Shown here: piece by piece, positions 1-8,969 of the stretch
How the letters are laid out: every line of letters begins with the position of its first letter
How positions within the stretch are numbered: the first letter of the stretch is position 1
DNA from: Oscillospiraceae bacterium
GTDB lineage: Bacteria; Bacillota; Clostridia; Oscillospirales; CAG-272
Direction: 5' to 3'
DNA length: 38,111 nt
Assembly (NCBI GenBank): GCA_009779295.1
Contig: WREN01000002.1
Span: forward strand, 1 to 38,111
Made by a program: the position numbers and the translations under genes
Notes under the pieces: model-generated
Told to the model about the DNA's origin: nothing
Databases searched by the model: none
The model's input: only the letters and a program-made list of their open reading frames with translations

Positions 1-540
1 GAAATCCGAATCTTCTTTATACATTAAATTTGCAGGTAATCTGTCCCATTCCGTATTATCTAAATTCTTCAATTTTTTCTCATCTTCAGAAGAAGCAAGA
101 ACGATTTCCACACCATCCGGTATAACAAGTTTCGGCAGGTTTTGCTCGGATAAAAGCGCGAATACTCCATATTCAATTGTATTAATATCCGAAATATTAA
201 AATATTTCAAAATAGTATTATTTTTCATTAAATGAATATTCGGCGTGCTGATTCGGATAACTTTATATGATTTATAAATTTCTATAATTTTCTTGCATGT
301 CTTTTCAATAAAATTATCAGAACTTGTATTAATATACACGACTAATTCATCAAACAAATTTTCAATAAATTCAACATATTCAAGACTTGGTTTGCTTTCT
401 TCCGGAGTATAAAATTCAACTTTTTTTATACCGTATCCTTTTTTTCCTGCATTTACACTATTGCAGCAAGTATAATAAAACCGAATTTCGTTATTCGATT
501 GAAAAAATTTCAGCATTTCATTATTATCGATTTTATACAT
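1..540 (-). CDS. Partial protein, possibly GNAT acetyltransferase (N-terminal part)
   Basis: The reading frame opens with ATG at 540 and runs 180 codons without a stop to the window edge, so the C-terminus is missing. A GGGAG ribosome binding site lies just upstream, and the start is only 2 bases after the stop of the FAD oxidoreductase gene, so the two are probably cotranscribed. The protein begins MYKIDNNEMLKFF. From about residue 143 it has a stretch (IPDGVEIVLASSEDEKKLK) that resembles the opening beta strand and helix of a GNAT acetyltransferase domain, which would then lie beyond the edge. I see no acetyl-CoA loop, so the family call is tentative. Base composition is clearly more AT-rich than in the neighbouring gene, which may indicate transfer. 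Confidence 0.6.
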   Translation of the reverse strand, partial: MYKIDNNEMLKFFQSNNEIRFYYTCCNSVNAGKKGYGIKKVEFYTPEESKPSLEYVEFIENLFDELVVYINTSSDNFIEKTCKKIIEIYKSYKVIRISTPNIHLMKNNTILKYFNISDINTIEYGVFALLSEQNLPKLVIPDGVEIVLASSEDEKKLKNLDNTEWDRLPANLMYKEDSDF

Positions 541-542
541 AT

Positions 543-1961
543 TCAATCTCCCAACACCCAGCTCTTCCCGCCGTGTTTCGTCACAGATGATCCCGTTTCT
601 CTCTCGATAATCGCGGCAACCCGCATCGAGCAGAAACCGCCCTGACACCTGCCCATTCCGGCGCGTGTGCGCCGTTTCACCGCGTCCAAGTCTAATGCGG
701 GTATCGGGCGGTTGATCGCGTCGATTATCTCGCCTTCTGTTATTGTTTCGCAGCGGCAGACGATTTTAGCGTAGTTTGGATTCGATTCAATCAACTTCCG
801 TTTACCTTCGTCATCCAAATAATTGAACTTCAAAATCGGCGGCCTTGCACCTGTATAATCCTCACGCTTCTCTAATTTCAAACCAGTTTCCTCAAGTTTT
901 TTCACGATATAGTTCCCCAAAGCCGGGCCGCACGCGAATCCCGGCGATTCTATCCCGACCGCGTGAACAAGCCCGACCACTGTTTCCGACGGTTCGATAA
1001 AGTAATCGTGGGCGTTCGGCGTGGGTCTGATTCCCGAAAACGACGTGATAACCGTTTTCAGATTCAAGCTCGGCACAAGCCGCACCGCGCCATCGCTGAT
1101 TTCCTTCAAGCCGTCGGCGGTTGTGGATTTATCCTCTTTGTCATCGATGGCGTAAGCGTTCGGTCCGACGATAACGTTGCCGTGAACTGTCGGCGAAACG
1201 AGGATTCCCTTACCTTTCTCCGACGGAATACTGAACAGAATGTGATTCGCAGTGTCATAACTTTTGTCGAGAATCATATATTCGCCGCGCCGTGGAGTTA
1301 TACGGATTGGGAAATCTTGTTCGCCGGCAACGCTGGCGATATAATCGCCCCACACTCCGGCGGCGTTGACGATCCTATACGCCTGCAGGCTGCGATTATC
1401 ACAACTCACCGTAAACACATCATCCGTTTTCGTTATCTTATTAACCCTGAAATTAAAATAAAAATCCGTTCCATGCACCGCTGCCGATTCCGCCGCCGCT
1501 ATGGTCAAACCCCACGGACAAATTATCCCGCCCGTCGGAGCGTACAAAGCGGAGACTACGTCCCGCGACAGGTTAGGCTCCATTTTATGTAATCTCTCGC
1601 CGCGCACTATTTCTAAGTCCGGAACGCCGTTCTTAATACCGCGGTTATATAATTCTTTTATTTTTTCCTCTTCTTTTTCGCTGAACGCCGAAACCAATGA
1701 ACCGCATTGATTGTACTCAACGTCGAGCAGTTTCGCCAAAGCCGGCATTTCCGCGCACGCTTCGACGTTCAGCTTAGCTTTCAACGTACCGCACTCAGCG
1801 TCGAACCCCGCGTGGACTATCGCGGAATTGGCTTTCGTCGCGCCCATCGAGACGTCGCCGTAAGCCTCGACGACGGCTGTCTTTAATTTGTAAGCCGCAA
1901 GCCGGTACGCCGTCATACATCCGGTTATTCCCGCTCCGATTATCAAGACATCGTATATCAT
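543..1961 (-). CDS. FAD-dependent oxidoreductase, GlpA-like, with C-terminal BFD-like [2Fe-2S] domain
   Basis: This 472-residue enzyme probably oxidises glycerol-3-phosphate or a related hydroxy-acid and passes electrons to an iron-sulfur partner. The Rossmann FAD motif GAGITG is at residues 9-14. A DAO-type oxidoreductase domain follows to about residue 360. The C-terminal region carries four cysteines as CxC (402, 404) and Cx4C (439, 444), the arrangement of BFD-like [2Fe-2S] domains fused to anaerobic GlpA-type enzymes. I chose ATG at 1961 because a GGGTGA site lies 8 bases upstream; an in-frame GTG at 1973 overlaps that site. The usual Clostridia partners (GlpB-like flavoprotein, DUF1667 protein) are not next to it. 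A good promoter lies immediately upstream, giving a very short leader. The substrate is not determined by sequence. Confidence 0.9.
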   Translation of the reverse strand: MIYDVLIIGAGITGCMTAYRLAAYKLKTAVVEAYGDVSMGATKANSAIVHAGFDAECGTLKAKLNVEACAEMPALAKLLDVEYNQCGSLVSAFSEKEEEKIKELYNRGIKNGVPDLEIVRGERLHKMEPNLSRDVVSALYAPTGGIICPWGLTIAAAESAAVHGTDFYFNFRVNKITKTDDVFTVSCDNRSLQAYRIVNAAGVWGDYIASVAGEQDFPIRITPRRGEYMILDKSYDTANHILFSIPSEKGKGILVSPTVHGNVIVGPNAYAIDDKEDKSTTADGLKEISDGAVRLVPSLNLKTVITSFSGIRPTPNAHDYFIEPSETVVGLVHAVGIESPGFACGPALGNYIVKKLEETGLKLEKREDYTGARPPILKFNYLDDEGKRKLIESNPNYAKIVCRCETITEGEIIDAINRPIPALDLDAVKRRTRAGMGRCQGGFCSMRVAAIIERETGSSVTKHGGKSWVLGD

Positions 1962-1980
1962 AAATTTTATCACCCATCAT

Positions 1981-2009
1981 ATTATAGCACACCCTGCTAA
2001 AAAATTCAA
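1981..2009 (-). promoter_or_regulatory. Sigma-A promoter, extended -10, for the FAD oxidoreductase
   Basis: On the minus strand TTGAAT (2009-2004) is followed after 17 bases by TATAAT (1986-1981), preceded by TGC, making an extended -10. The predicted transcript start near 1974 leaves a leader of about 13 bases that barely contains the ribosome binding site. Confidence 0.75.
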
Positions 2010-2042
2010 CACGTTTTTTTACATAAAAAATAAAAAATACAG

Positions 2043-2071
2043 TTGTAATTTTATATTTAATATGTTATAAT
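2043..2071 (+). promoter_or_regulatory. Sigma-A promoter, extended -10, for the MoxR operon
   Basis: TTGTAA at 2043-2048 and TATAAT at 2066-2071 are separated by 17 bases, with TGT just before the -10. It faces away from the promoter at 1981-2009, so the two form a divergent pair in an AT-rich gap. Confidence 0.7.
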
Positions 2072-2110
2072 AGAATAAAATATTTTTAATTGCGGAGGTT
2101 CAATCAACCG

Positions 2111-3082
2111 ATGAATAAAGAACATGACGAGCAATTTGAAGTTGCATACGGCATGTCTGACAGCATAATCAACGAAATTGAAAAAGTTGTTTTGGGCAAG
2201 CACAACGCCGTTTCTATGCTTGTCACCGCTATGTTTGCGGGCGGACATGTACTCATCGAAGACGTTCCGGGTGTCGGAAAAACCACACTCGCGGCTTCCC
2301 TTGCGAAAGCCGCCGGGCTGAATTTCAAGCGCGCCCAATTCACGCCGGATGTTATGGCGTCAGATATCACGGGTTTCAACATTTATAACCGCCAGACAGA
2401 GAGCTTTGATTTTAAGGAAGGGCTCGTAATGTGTAACATTCTCCTCGCGGACGAGATCAACCGCGCGTCGCCGAAAACGCAGTCGTCGCTTCTTGAGGCG
2501 ATGGAGGAAAGCCGCGTCACAGTTGACGGCGTGACTTACGAAGTGCCGAATCCGTTCATGGTAATCGCGACACAGAACCCGACGGGGTTTGTGGGAACGT
2601 ATCCGTTGCCGGAAGCGCAGTTAGACCGCTTCAGCGCGCGGATCACTATGGGCTACCCTTCGATCGACGAGGAAGTTGATATTATATCGGCGCGCAAAAC
2701 GGTTAATCCTGCCGATAAAATATTATCCGTTTCTTCGCTCGAATATATTACCGCAATCAGAAAACTTACCCAGCTTGTAAATGTCAGCGACGAATTGTAT
2801 AAATATATCGTACTGCTGACGTCCGTTACGCGCAGGAACGAAAACCTCGCTCTGGGCGCAAGCCCGCGCGCATCTCTCGCGCTTATGCGCATGTCTCAGG
2901 CTTACGCGTTCACGCACCACAGGAATTATGTCGTCCCCGAAGACATCTGTTCGGTATACAAGCAGGTTATCGCCCACAGGATAATTTTAAAGCAGGAAGC
3001 CAAACTAAACCGCATAACAGCCGACAACGTATTGAGCGAAATTATGCGCAAAACCGAAATACCGTTCAAATCAAAAAGATGA
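2111..3082 (+). CDS. MoxR-family AAA+ ATPase
   Basis: This 323-residue cytoplasmic ATPase belongs to the MoxR group, chaperone-like AAA+ proteins that usually act with a DUF58/VWA-type partner on membrane or secreted targets. Visible motifs are Walker A GVGKTT (54-59), Walker B ILLADE (110-115) followed by INRASPKTQSSLLEAMEE, and sensor 1 around VIATQNPTG. The length is typical. I chose ATG 2111 with GGAGG at 2094-2098; the upstream in-frame TTG at 2090 would translate through that site and is unlikely. The stop overlaps the start of the DUF58 gene by 4 bases (ATGA), so translation is probably coupled. MoxR, DUF58 and membrane transglutaminase in this order is a widespread operon of poorly understood function. 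Confidence 0.95.
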   Translation: MNKEHDEQFEVAYGMSDSIINEIEKVVLGKHNAVSMLVTAMFAGGHVLIEDVPGVGKTTLAASLAKAAGLNFKRAQFTPDVMASDITGFNIYNRQTESFDFKEGLVMCNILLADEINRASPKTQSSLLEAMEESRVTVDGVTYEVPNPFMVIATQNPTGFVGTYPLPEAQLDRFSARITMGYPSIDEEVDIISARKTVNPADKILSVSSLEYITAIRKLTQLVNVSDELYKYIVLLTSVTRRNENLALGASPRASLALMRMSQAYAFTHHRNYVVPEDICSVYKQVIAHRIILKQEAKLNRITADNVLSEIMRKTEIPFKSKR

Positions 3083-4347
3083 AAAAAACCGTTAAATTTA
3101 TGCCGCCTAAAAAGCGAAGAAAGTTTGCCCTGACAAGCGGTTTCAATTTTTATATTTGTATTTTGGCTGGAGCTTTGGTATTTACACAGGCTTTGCGGTC
3201 TCCTTTGTCGTCTTTGATGTTGGTTTTCGTGCTGATCCTGCCTGTAATCAGCTTTTTGTATATGCTGACGGCATTGGTCGCTATAAAGGTTTACGTCAAA
3301 GACAGCAGCATCGAAACGGTAAAGAATATTCCCGTCGATTACAATATTAAAATCATAAATGACGCGATCCTGCCGTATCCGTTCATAGAAGCCGACCTTA
3401 TCATGCCGAACGACGACATTGTCCGCTGCGTTGAGAAGCGCGTCGGATTGAGTCTTGCGCCGTTCGGGTTCTACAGAATCGCAGAAAAGCCTGTTTTCAA
3501 ATACCGCGGAAGTTATCAGATAGGCGTTAAAAAAATATATATTTCGGACCTTTTCCGCATTTTCAGAATAAGTTTAAATATCGACGTATACACATCTGTT
3601 TTTGTCGCGCCGCGCCGTTTTGTGCTTGAGGCGAAGGCAGGGACTTCCGCGTCTGACGTCAATACCGACTCGACTAAGAATATCATAGGCGTCGACCGCT
3701 CGGAACTCAACGAGATACGCACGTATCTCACCGGCGACCACATGAAGAATATCCACTGGAAACTGTCGTCGAAAACGCAGGAACTTATGGTCAAAGAATT
3801 CGCCATGAATTCGGGGAAAACGATTTATATTTTCGTCGATATGGCGGCGAATTACACCACCGAGGATAAGACATATTCTGACGATATTAACGAATTTGTC
3901 GCGGACGGCGTTATCGAAACGGCGCTGGCGGCGGCATTGCGCGAATTGCAGGAGGGCAACGGATGTACTATCATTTGGTACGACGAGCGAATCGAAAGCG
4001 GCGCGCAGATATGCAAATTGCAGACGGCTTCCGACCTTGATCGCGTGTTCAAAATGTTCGCGACGGCGGAGTTGTGCGGCGCGGATAAAGAAGTCACGCG
4101 GCTCGCCGCTTTAGCGACGGAAACGCAGGCGGTAACGATGATATTCGTCACCGGAATGATCGATCAGGACGTTGTAGCGGATCTGACGGGAATCGCGGGC
4201 TTACAGATCAACGTTGAACTGTATCATTTTTCCGCGGCGGAGAAAGTTGCCGACGAGAAAAAGTTGGATGCGTTCGCAGAACGTGAAAAAGCGTGCAGAG
4301 ATCAATTGGTGCTTAACGGCGTTAATGTGTATGAGACGAAATTTTAA
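3079..4347 (+). CDS. DUF58 domain-containing membrane-anchored protein
   Basis: The 422-residue product has two hydrophobic segments near the N-terminus (about residues 20-70), then a beta-rich region and the DUF58 signature at about 207-241: RSELNEIRTYLTGDHMKNIH followed by WKLSSKTQELMVKEF. DUF58 proteins have a VWA-like fold and are standard partners of MoxR ATPases. The 4-base overlap with moxR and the short spacing to the transglutaminase gene support one operon. No catalytic residues are known for the family. The function is inferred from gene order only, probably assembly or quality control at the cell surface. Confidence 0.92.
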   Translation: MKKTVKFMPPKKRRKFALTSGFNFYICILAGALVFTQALRSPLSSLMLVFVLILPVISFLYMLTALVAIKVYVKDSSIETVKNIPVDYNIKIINDAILPYPFIEADLIMPNDDIVRCVEKRVGLSLAPFGFYRIAEKPVFKYRGSYQIGVKKIYISDLFRIFRISLNIDVYTSVFVAPRRFVLEAKAGTSASDVNTDSTKNIIGVDRSELNEIRTYLTGDHMKNIHWKLSSKTQELMVKEFAMNSGKTIYIFVDMAANYTTEDKTYSDDINEFVADGVIETALAAALRELQEGNGCTIIWYDERIESGAQICKLQTASDLDRVFKMFATAELCGADKEVTRLAALATETQAVTMIFVTGMIDQDVVADLTGIAGLQINVELYHFSAAEKVADEKKLDAFAEREKACRDQLVLNGVNVYETKF

Positions 4348-4368
4348 TTTTTAACAAGGATTGATAAT

Positions 4369-7131
4369 TTGAAAGAAGAAAAATTACAAACAAAAAAACA
4401 AAAACCAAGAAACCCGTTTGAATTCATATATTCGCCGTCACGGCAGATTATTTCTAAGGGCGCCGTTTTTTCGGCGTATTTTATGCGCGCGGTCGTAACC
4501 GCGACGGCTGTATTCGGTCTGTTGATATTTATTGCCGACGCTTTTCAATTTCAGATTTCAAGTATTTCCATATTTGTCATATCTTTGGCAACTTCGGTGG
4601 TATTTGCGGTAATACAGATCGGCATAATTCCCGCGCTCGTTGTACTCGGATTGACGGCAATAACCGCGTTGTTGCTGACATTTTTCATCGAAAACATAAT
4701 TGATTTTATCGTTTTATCGTTTCAGACGGTAATAAATCTGATGATGAAACGGCTCGAAGACGCCGGATATAAGTCATTCCGACCGTTTTTGTTCACGGAA
4801 TTCGAGCCGGACGCAAACGAATCTACTCTGATTTTAATCGTTTTTATATTTACAGGCATCCTGCTTACCGCTATATTCAGCGCGTGTATAATGCGGAAAA
4901 CGCGCTTTTTACCCTGCCTTATAACAGGATTATTCATCTGTTCGACGGTTTTTACATACAACATCAGCACTTCTAATTTCGGATTCGCCCTGATTCTCGC
5001 GGCGCTCTGCGCGATTATAGTTTTGAAACTTTACGACTCCTACTATATCAACTATATAGAGCCGGAAAATAAATTCGGGTATTTCAAAAAGCACGCGCTC
5101 GGCGGGTTCGCGGGGTTCGCCGCATTGCTGCTTGCGATAGTTATAATTTCTATACCCGCGATGACTATTACGAAACGCTGGCGGGAAATTGAATTTATCA
5201 ACGACCGTCTTGAATACGCGCGCGCTATGATCTCGTCCGTTATCATCGGCGATATGCCCAACATGTCGGATCTGGGATTCGTCGGGAATATGGACACGCT
5301 TAACCCGCGCAACACCCGCGCGGAAAGCCGGTCATTCTCCGGAAAAGTGATGATGACTGTCGAATCGGGTTATAATACGCCCGTTTACATGAGGAGCTGG
5401 GTCGGTTCGTATTACCGCGGCGACAGCTGGTATTCGGCGACGACCGATGAAGTGGAGCGATATAACAATATGTTCACGCCCAACTTCACGCCCGAACAAT
5501 TGACATATAATTTTTACAACGCGATTAATCCGCGGTTCACGTCGTTCAGTTCTTCGTCATACGGCAACTTCATTGAGCACGGGTTCATCACGGAAGCGGT
5601 GGATATCAGCGGGATCAGGTCAACATCCAACCTCCTCTACGTGCCGTCGATAATGAACGCGAGCGTGAACCTGCTTGAACACGGTTCGCGCGACAGAGTT
5701 CCGTATTCAAGCTCGTGGACTCCGTATCATGAAGGTATCGTAACGACGAGCTGGTTCAATTTCAACAGAAATTACCGCGTATTGGCGTTCGTGCCGATTT
5801 ACCGCCATCCGGAGTATCTCGACAATTTGTATAAAAATATGTTTTATTATAATGTTTCCATGAGTACGATAGGCGCAAACATAAACGCCCGGGAAACAAA
5901 TATAAGCAGTATAATTTTCAATTACAAATCGGTTCTTGACAGTTACGAAATCAAATACGCCGAGCCGACGGTTGTCGAACGGTTTTTCGAAATGGATAAC
6001 GTCGAACGGCAGATGTTTATCTATGAAAACATCGTGCTGCGCGAATTATATTCGCAGTACGTGCGCGAACATTATCTCGCGCTGCCGGAAGCGGATCTGT
6101 ACACGGTGATTGTGCCGATAGTAAATACACTTCCAAGGTCAATCGGAAGGTACTCAGATTCTGCAAGCGTTGTTTATATACATAATACGGTGTTGAAAGT
6201 GGTTAATTTTCTAAACGACAACTATAATTACACATTGTCGCCGGTCGAACCGTCGCCGGAATTTGACGACGCGTCAGCGCTCGCTATATTCTTAAACGAC
6301 ACCAAAGAAGGCTATTGCGTTCAGTTCGCAACCGCAGCGACGATGATTTTGCGCGCGATGAACATTCCCACACGATATGTGGAGGGCTACGTCGCGTCGG
6401 ATTTCAGGCGCAACGACGCCGACAACCGCGCGGGCAACTACATCACCGAGGTACACGATTACAACGCGCACGCGTGGATTGAGGTATACATCGACGGTAT
6501 GGGGTGGATGCAGTACGAGGCTACGCCGACTTATTACACGCAGATGTACGTACCGTATGAAGTTTCTCCCCCGCGGACAAATTCGGAATCATCACCGGGC
6601 GAAATGATGCCGGAACCTGAATACGAAGAAATCGAATTTGAAGAAAACCCGCTTACCGTTGAAGAAATTGCCAACGGATTTAGAATTATCAGCGGTTTAA
6701 TATTGGCAGTTCTGGGTATCATTGGTACGTTGATAGTGATTAAAATCCGAATCAATTCCAAAAACGAACTCGTCAAACGCTATGCGGCGATCAATATCGC
6801 CGAAAAAAGCGCGAATCTCGAGCCGGAGGAAATCCGCGAACTCACAAAGCAGCTCGCCGATTACATCATGGAAATACAATCTGCCGGCGGTTATATCCCC
6901 GAAACAGGAGAGTTGCCTGCGGAATATGCGCGGCGCGTTTCCGAATCTATGACTGACACTGAGTTCAACGATATAATGTTCTACATGGAAAAAGAGGAAT
7001 TCGGACCGGGCTGCTCGCGCGGAGAACTCAAAAAGATCGGCGTTTACCTGCGTGGTCTGTGGGATAGAATTTATTACAATATGAACCGGCCGAAGCGTTT
7101 ATGGCTAAGACATATAAAAAAGGTGATTTGA
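4369..7131 (+). CDS. Membrane transglutaminase-like protein (TgpA-type)
   Basis: This 920-residue protein has a block of hydrophobic helices within residues 25-260, a long extracytoplasmic region and a transglutaminase-like (papain-fold) domain. The candidate catalytic residues are Cys650 (EGYCVQFA), His701 (YNAHAWIEVY) and Glu717 (QYEATP); Glu replaces the more usual Asp. One more membrane helix lies at about 773-795, followed by a cytoplasmic tail, as in DUF3488/DUF4129-type TgpA relatives. The start is TTG, chosen because AAGGA at 4356-4360 is correctly spaced and no ATG fits. It is the third gene of the MoxR-DUF58 operon. Its likely role is proteolysis or crosslinking at the cell surface; the substrate is unknown. 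Confidence 0.9.
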   Translation: MKEEKLQTKKQKPRNPFEFIYSPSRQIISKGAVFSAYFMRAVVTATAVFGLLIFIADAFQFQISSISIFVISLATSVVFAVIQIGIIPALVVLGLTAITALLLTFFIENIIDFIVLSFQTVINLMMKRLEDAGYKSFRPFLFTEFEPDANESTLILIVFIFTGILLTAIFSACIMRKTRFLPCLITGLFICSTVFTYNISTSNFGFALILAALCAIIVLKLYDSYYINYIEPENKFGYFKKHALGGFAGFAALLLAIVIISIPAMTITKRWREIEFINDRLEYARAMISSVIIGDMPNMSDLGFVGNMDTLNPRNTRAESRSFSGKVMMTVESGYNTPVYMRSWVGSYYRGDSWYSATTDEVERYNNMFTPNFTPEQLTYNFYNAINPRFTSFSSSSYGNFIEHGFITEAVDISGIRSTSNLLYVPSIMNASVNLLEHGSRDRVPYSSSWTPYHEGIVTTSWFNFNRNYRVLAFVPIYRHPEYLDNLYKNMFYYNVSMSTIGANINARETNISSIIFNYKSVLDSYEIKYAEPTVVERFFEMDNVERQMFIYENIVLRELYSQYVREHYLALPEADLYTVIVPIVNTLPRSIGRYSDSASVVYIHNTVLKVVNFLNDNYNYTLSPVEPSPEFDDASALAIFLNDTKEGYCVQFATAATMILRAMNIPTRYVEGYVASDFRRNDADNRAGNYITEVHDYNAHAWIEVYIDGMGWMQYEATPTYYTQMYVPYEVSPPRTNSESSPGEMMPEPEYEEIEFEENPLTVEEIANGFRIISGLILAVLGIIGTLIVIKIRINSKNELVKRYAAINIAEKSANLEPEEIRELTKQLADYIMEIQSAGGYIPETGELPAEYARRVSESMTDTEFNDIMFYMEKEEFGPGCSRGELKKIGVYLRGLWDRIYYNMNRPKRLWLRHIKKVI

Positions 7132-7132
7132 A

Positions 7133-7492
7133 ATTAATAATTATACAAATTCCGCGTTGGCGTATCTCGGGGACGCCGTGATTGAATTGATGACGCGCGC
7201 GATGCTGATTAAAAATTTCCATACTACGGCGGGAAATCTCAATGAAATTTCACGAAATTACGTGACGGCGCAGTCGCAGAGCGCGGCGGTCGAGCGGATA
7301 ATCGGCGTGCTGACGGAGGATGAACTGGCGGTCTACAAGCGCGGGCGCAATATCAAAGACGCGAACGTTCCCAAAAGCGCGACGGCTATGGAATACAAGC
7401 GCGCGACCGGGCTTGAAGTGCTGTTCGCGACGCTGTACCTTGATGGGAAACATGAGCGGCTGAGCGAGCTTTTTGATATAGCGTATGGGTAA
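7133..7492 (+). CDS. mrnC: Mini-ribonuclease III (probable ATT start)
   Basis: Mini-III is a small RNase III-fold nuclease lacking the dsRNA-binding domain; it matures the ends of 23S rRNA in Bacillota. The core motif ALAYLGDAVIEL (with the acidic active-site Asp), the NEISRNYVTAQSQ region, and GLEVLFATLYLDG with the second acidic residue all match. The family N-terminus needs residues NNYTNSA before ALAYLGD, yet the frame has no ATG, GTG or TTG before the TTG at 7157, which would cut this part off. An ATT at 7133 sits 7 bases after AAGGTG (7120-7125), so I annotate it as the start; a one-base sequencing error is the alternative. It follows the transglutaminase stop by 1 base. Confidence 0.85.
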   Translation: MNNYTNSALAYLGDAVIELMTRAMLIKNFHTTAGNLNEISRNYVTAQSQSAAVERIIGVLTEDELAVYKRGRNIKDANVPKSATAMEYKRATGLEVLFATLYLDGKHERLSELFDIAYG

Positions 7493-7519
7493 AAACACCC
7501 GTAGGCGGCGGGTGTTTTA
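7490..7519 (+). terminator. Intrinsic terminator made from a solo palindromic element
   Basis: AAAACACCCG (7492-7501) pairs perfectly with CGGGTGTTTT (7509-7518) around a 7-base loop and is followed by AATTT. The stop codon of mrnC (TAA, 7490-7492) abuts the left arm. The AAACACCC/GGGTGTTT arms and the CCCGTAGGCGG core are the same as in the right half of the long element at 35251-35366, so this looks like a miniature of that repeat serving as a terminator. Confidence 0.7.
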
Positions 7520-7542
7520 ATTTAAAAGGAGGCTACATAACA

Positions 7543-7998
7543 ATGAAAAAACCAAAAATCTTCGACGACTTTAAAAAATTCGCTTTCAAAGGCAACGTCA
7601 TGGACATGGCAATCGGTATTATCATCGGGTCGGCGTTCACGTCGATAATCAATTCGCTGGTCAACGATATAATCATGCCTGTCATTGGCAAATTCACCGC
7701 CGGACTCGATTACAGCAAGCTGGAACTTGTTATATCCGAAGCGGTTATCGACGAAGCCGGCAACATCATAACCCCTGAAACGGCAATCAGATACGGGATG
7801 TTCATACAGAACATCGTGTACTTTCTGCTTGTCGCGATTTCGTGTTTCATCGCGATAAAACTTATCGTCGGCGGCATGAATAAATTAAAACATCCGCCGG
7901 AACCCGCGCCGCCTCCGCCGCCCCCCGAAATTCCCGCGCAGGAAAAATTACTTACGGAAATCCGCGATATATTAAAAAATAATAAACAAAATTTATAA
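7543..7998 (+). CDS. mscL: Large-conductance mechanosensitive channel MscL
   Basis: MscL forms a homopentameric tension-gated pore that releases osmolytes on hypo-osmotic shock. The N-terminal signature DDFKKFAFKGNVMDMAIGII leads into TM1 (about residues 18-45, including VNDIIMPVIGK). TM2 covers about 86-108. A proline-rich linker (EPAPPPPPPEIPA) connects to the C-terminal amphipathic helix that bundles in the cytoplasm. At 151 residues the length is normal. AAAGGAGG at 7527-7534 supports the ATG. A terminator lies upstream, so it may be independently expressed, although I see no strong promoter. Confidence 0.97.
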   Translation: MKKPKIFDDFKKFAFKGNVMDMAIGIIIGSAFTSIINSLVNDIIMPVIGKFTAGLDYSKLELVISEAVIDEAGNIITPETAIRYGMFIQNIVYFLLVAISCFIAIKLIVGGMNKLKHPPEPAPPPPPPEIPAQEKLLTEIRDILKNNKQNL

Positions 7999-8024
7999 AT
8001 AAATTCGGGAGGAATAAAAATAAT

Positions 8025-8969
8025 ATGTATTATATTGGTATTGATTTAGGCGGAACGAATATTGCCGCCGGAATCGTTGACGAGAATTACAAAATCATCA
8101 AAAAAGGCAGCACTCCCACGCTCGGCAACCGCGACCCTAAAGAGATTATCCGCGACATGGGCGCGCTTTGCGCGCGCCTTGTGGAAGAGTGCGGGCTTAC
8201 GTTCGATGATATCGAATACGCAGGCATCGCCGCGCCGGGCACGGCTAACGCCGCTACGGGTATGATCGACTTCGCGAACAACCTGCCGTTCCTGCACTTC
8301 CCTATCTCGGAAGTATTGATGAGTTTTATACCTGTCAAGAAAGTCTACATCGACAACGACGCTAACGCCGCCGCTTGGGCTGAGGCTATAGCGGGCGCGG
8401 CTAAGAATGTCGCCAACTCTGTCTTCATCACGCTCGGAACGGGTGTCGGCGGCGGCGTTATAATCAACGGCAAGCTGTACGCGGGGTTCAATTACGCCGG
8501 AGCCGAACTCGGTCATATGGTTATCGAGTACAAAGGCCGTCCCTGCACGTGCGGACGCTACGGCTGCTGGGAAACTTACAGCTCCGCGACGGGGCTGATC
8601 AACATGACGCGCGAAAAAATGCTCGAAAACAAAGACTCGGTGATGTGGGATATGTGCGAAAATTCCATTGATAAGCTGAGCGGCAAGACTGCGTTCGCCG
8701 CAATGAAGAAAGGCGACAAAGCCGCGAGCGAAGTCGTCGATATGTACATAAAATATCTTGCGTGCGGTATCGGCAACATCATCCTGCTGTTCCAGCCGGA
8801 GATACTCTGCATCGGCGGCGGCGTATGCAACGAAGGCGACTATTTGATGAAACCGCTTATGGCAATTTTGAATAACGAACCGGCAATCGAAAGAAGAAAA
8901 ACGCAAATAAAAATAGCCGAGTTAGGAAACGACGCCGGTATCATCGGCGCGGCGGTGCTTGGATTATGA
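8025..8969 (+). CDS. ROK-family sugar kinase, probable glucokinase
   Basis: The 314-residue protein has the ROK N-terminal phosphate-binding motif IGIDLGGTNIAAGIV and the ROK zinc-binding cysteine motif CTCGRYGCWE at about 174-183. The glycine-rich TLGTGVGGGVIINGK segment and the catalytic region around DNDANAAAWAEA are also present. Together these indicate an ATP-dependent hexose kinase rather than a ROK repressor, because no helix-turn-helix domain precedes the kinase. Glucose is the commonest substrate, but N-acetylmannosamine or fructose cannot be excluded. GGGAGG precedes ATG 8025. The gene overlaps the following SGNH hydrolase gene by 4 bases (ATGA), suggesting cotranscription. Confidence 0.9.
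   Translation: MYYIGIDLGGTNIAAGIVDENYKIIKKGSTPTLGNRDPKEIIRDMGALCARLVEECGLTFDDIEYAGIAAPGTANAATGMIDFANNLPFLHFPISEVLMSFIPVKKVYIDNDANAAAWAEAIAGAAKNVANSVFITLGTGVGGGVIINGKLYAGFNYAGAELGHMVIEYKGRPCTCGRYGCWETYSSATGLINMTREKMLENKDSVMWDMCENSIDKLSGKTAFAAMKKGDKAASEVVDMYIKYLACGIGNIILLFQPEILCIGGGVCNEGDYLMKPLMAILNNEPAIERRKTQIKIAELGNDAGIIGAAVLGL

Noticed and set aside
387..590. Plus-strand open frame of 67 codons near the left edge
   Set aside because: It is antisense to the edge-truncated minus-strand gene, which has a ribosome binding site and a coupled start.
8046..8906. Long minus-strand open frame (286 codons) opposite the ROK kinase
   Set aside because: It has no ribosome binding site and no recognisable motif; it is the antisense of a strongly supported kinase.
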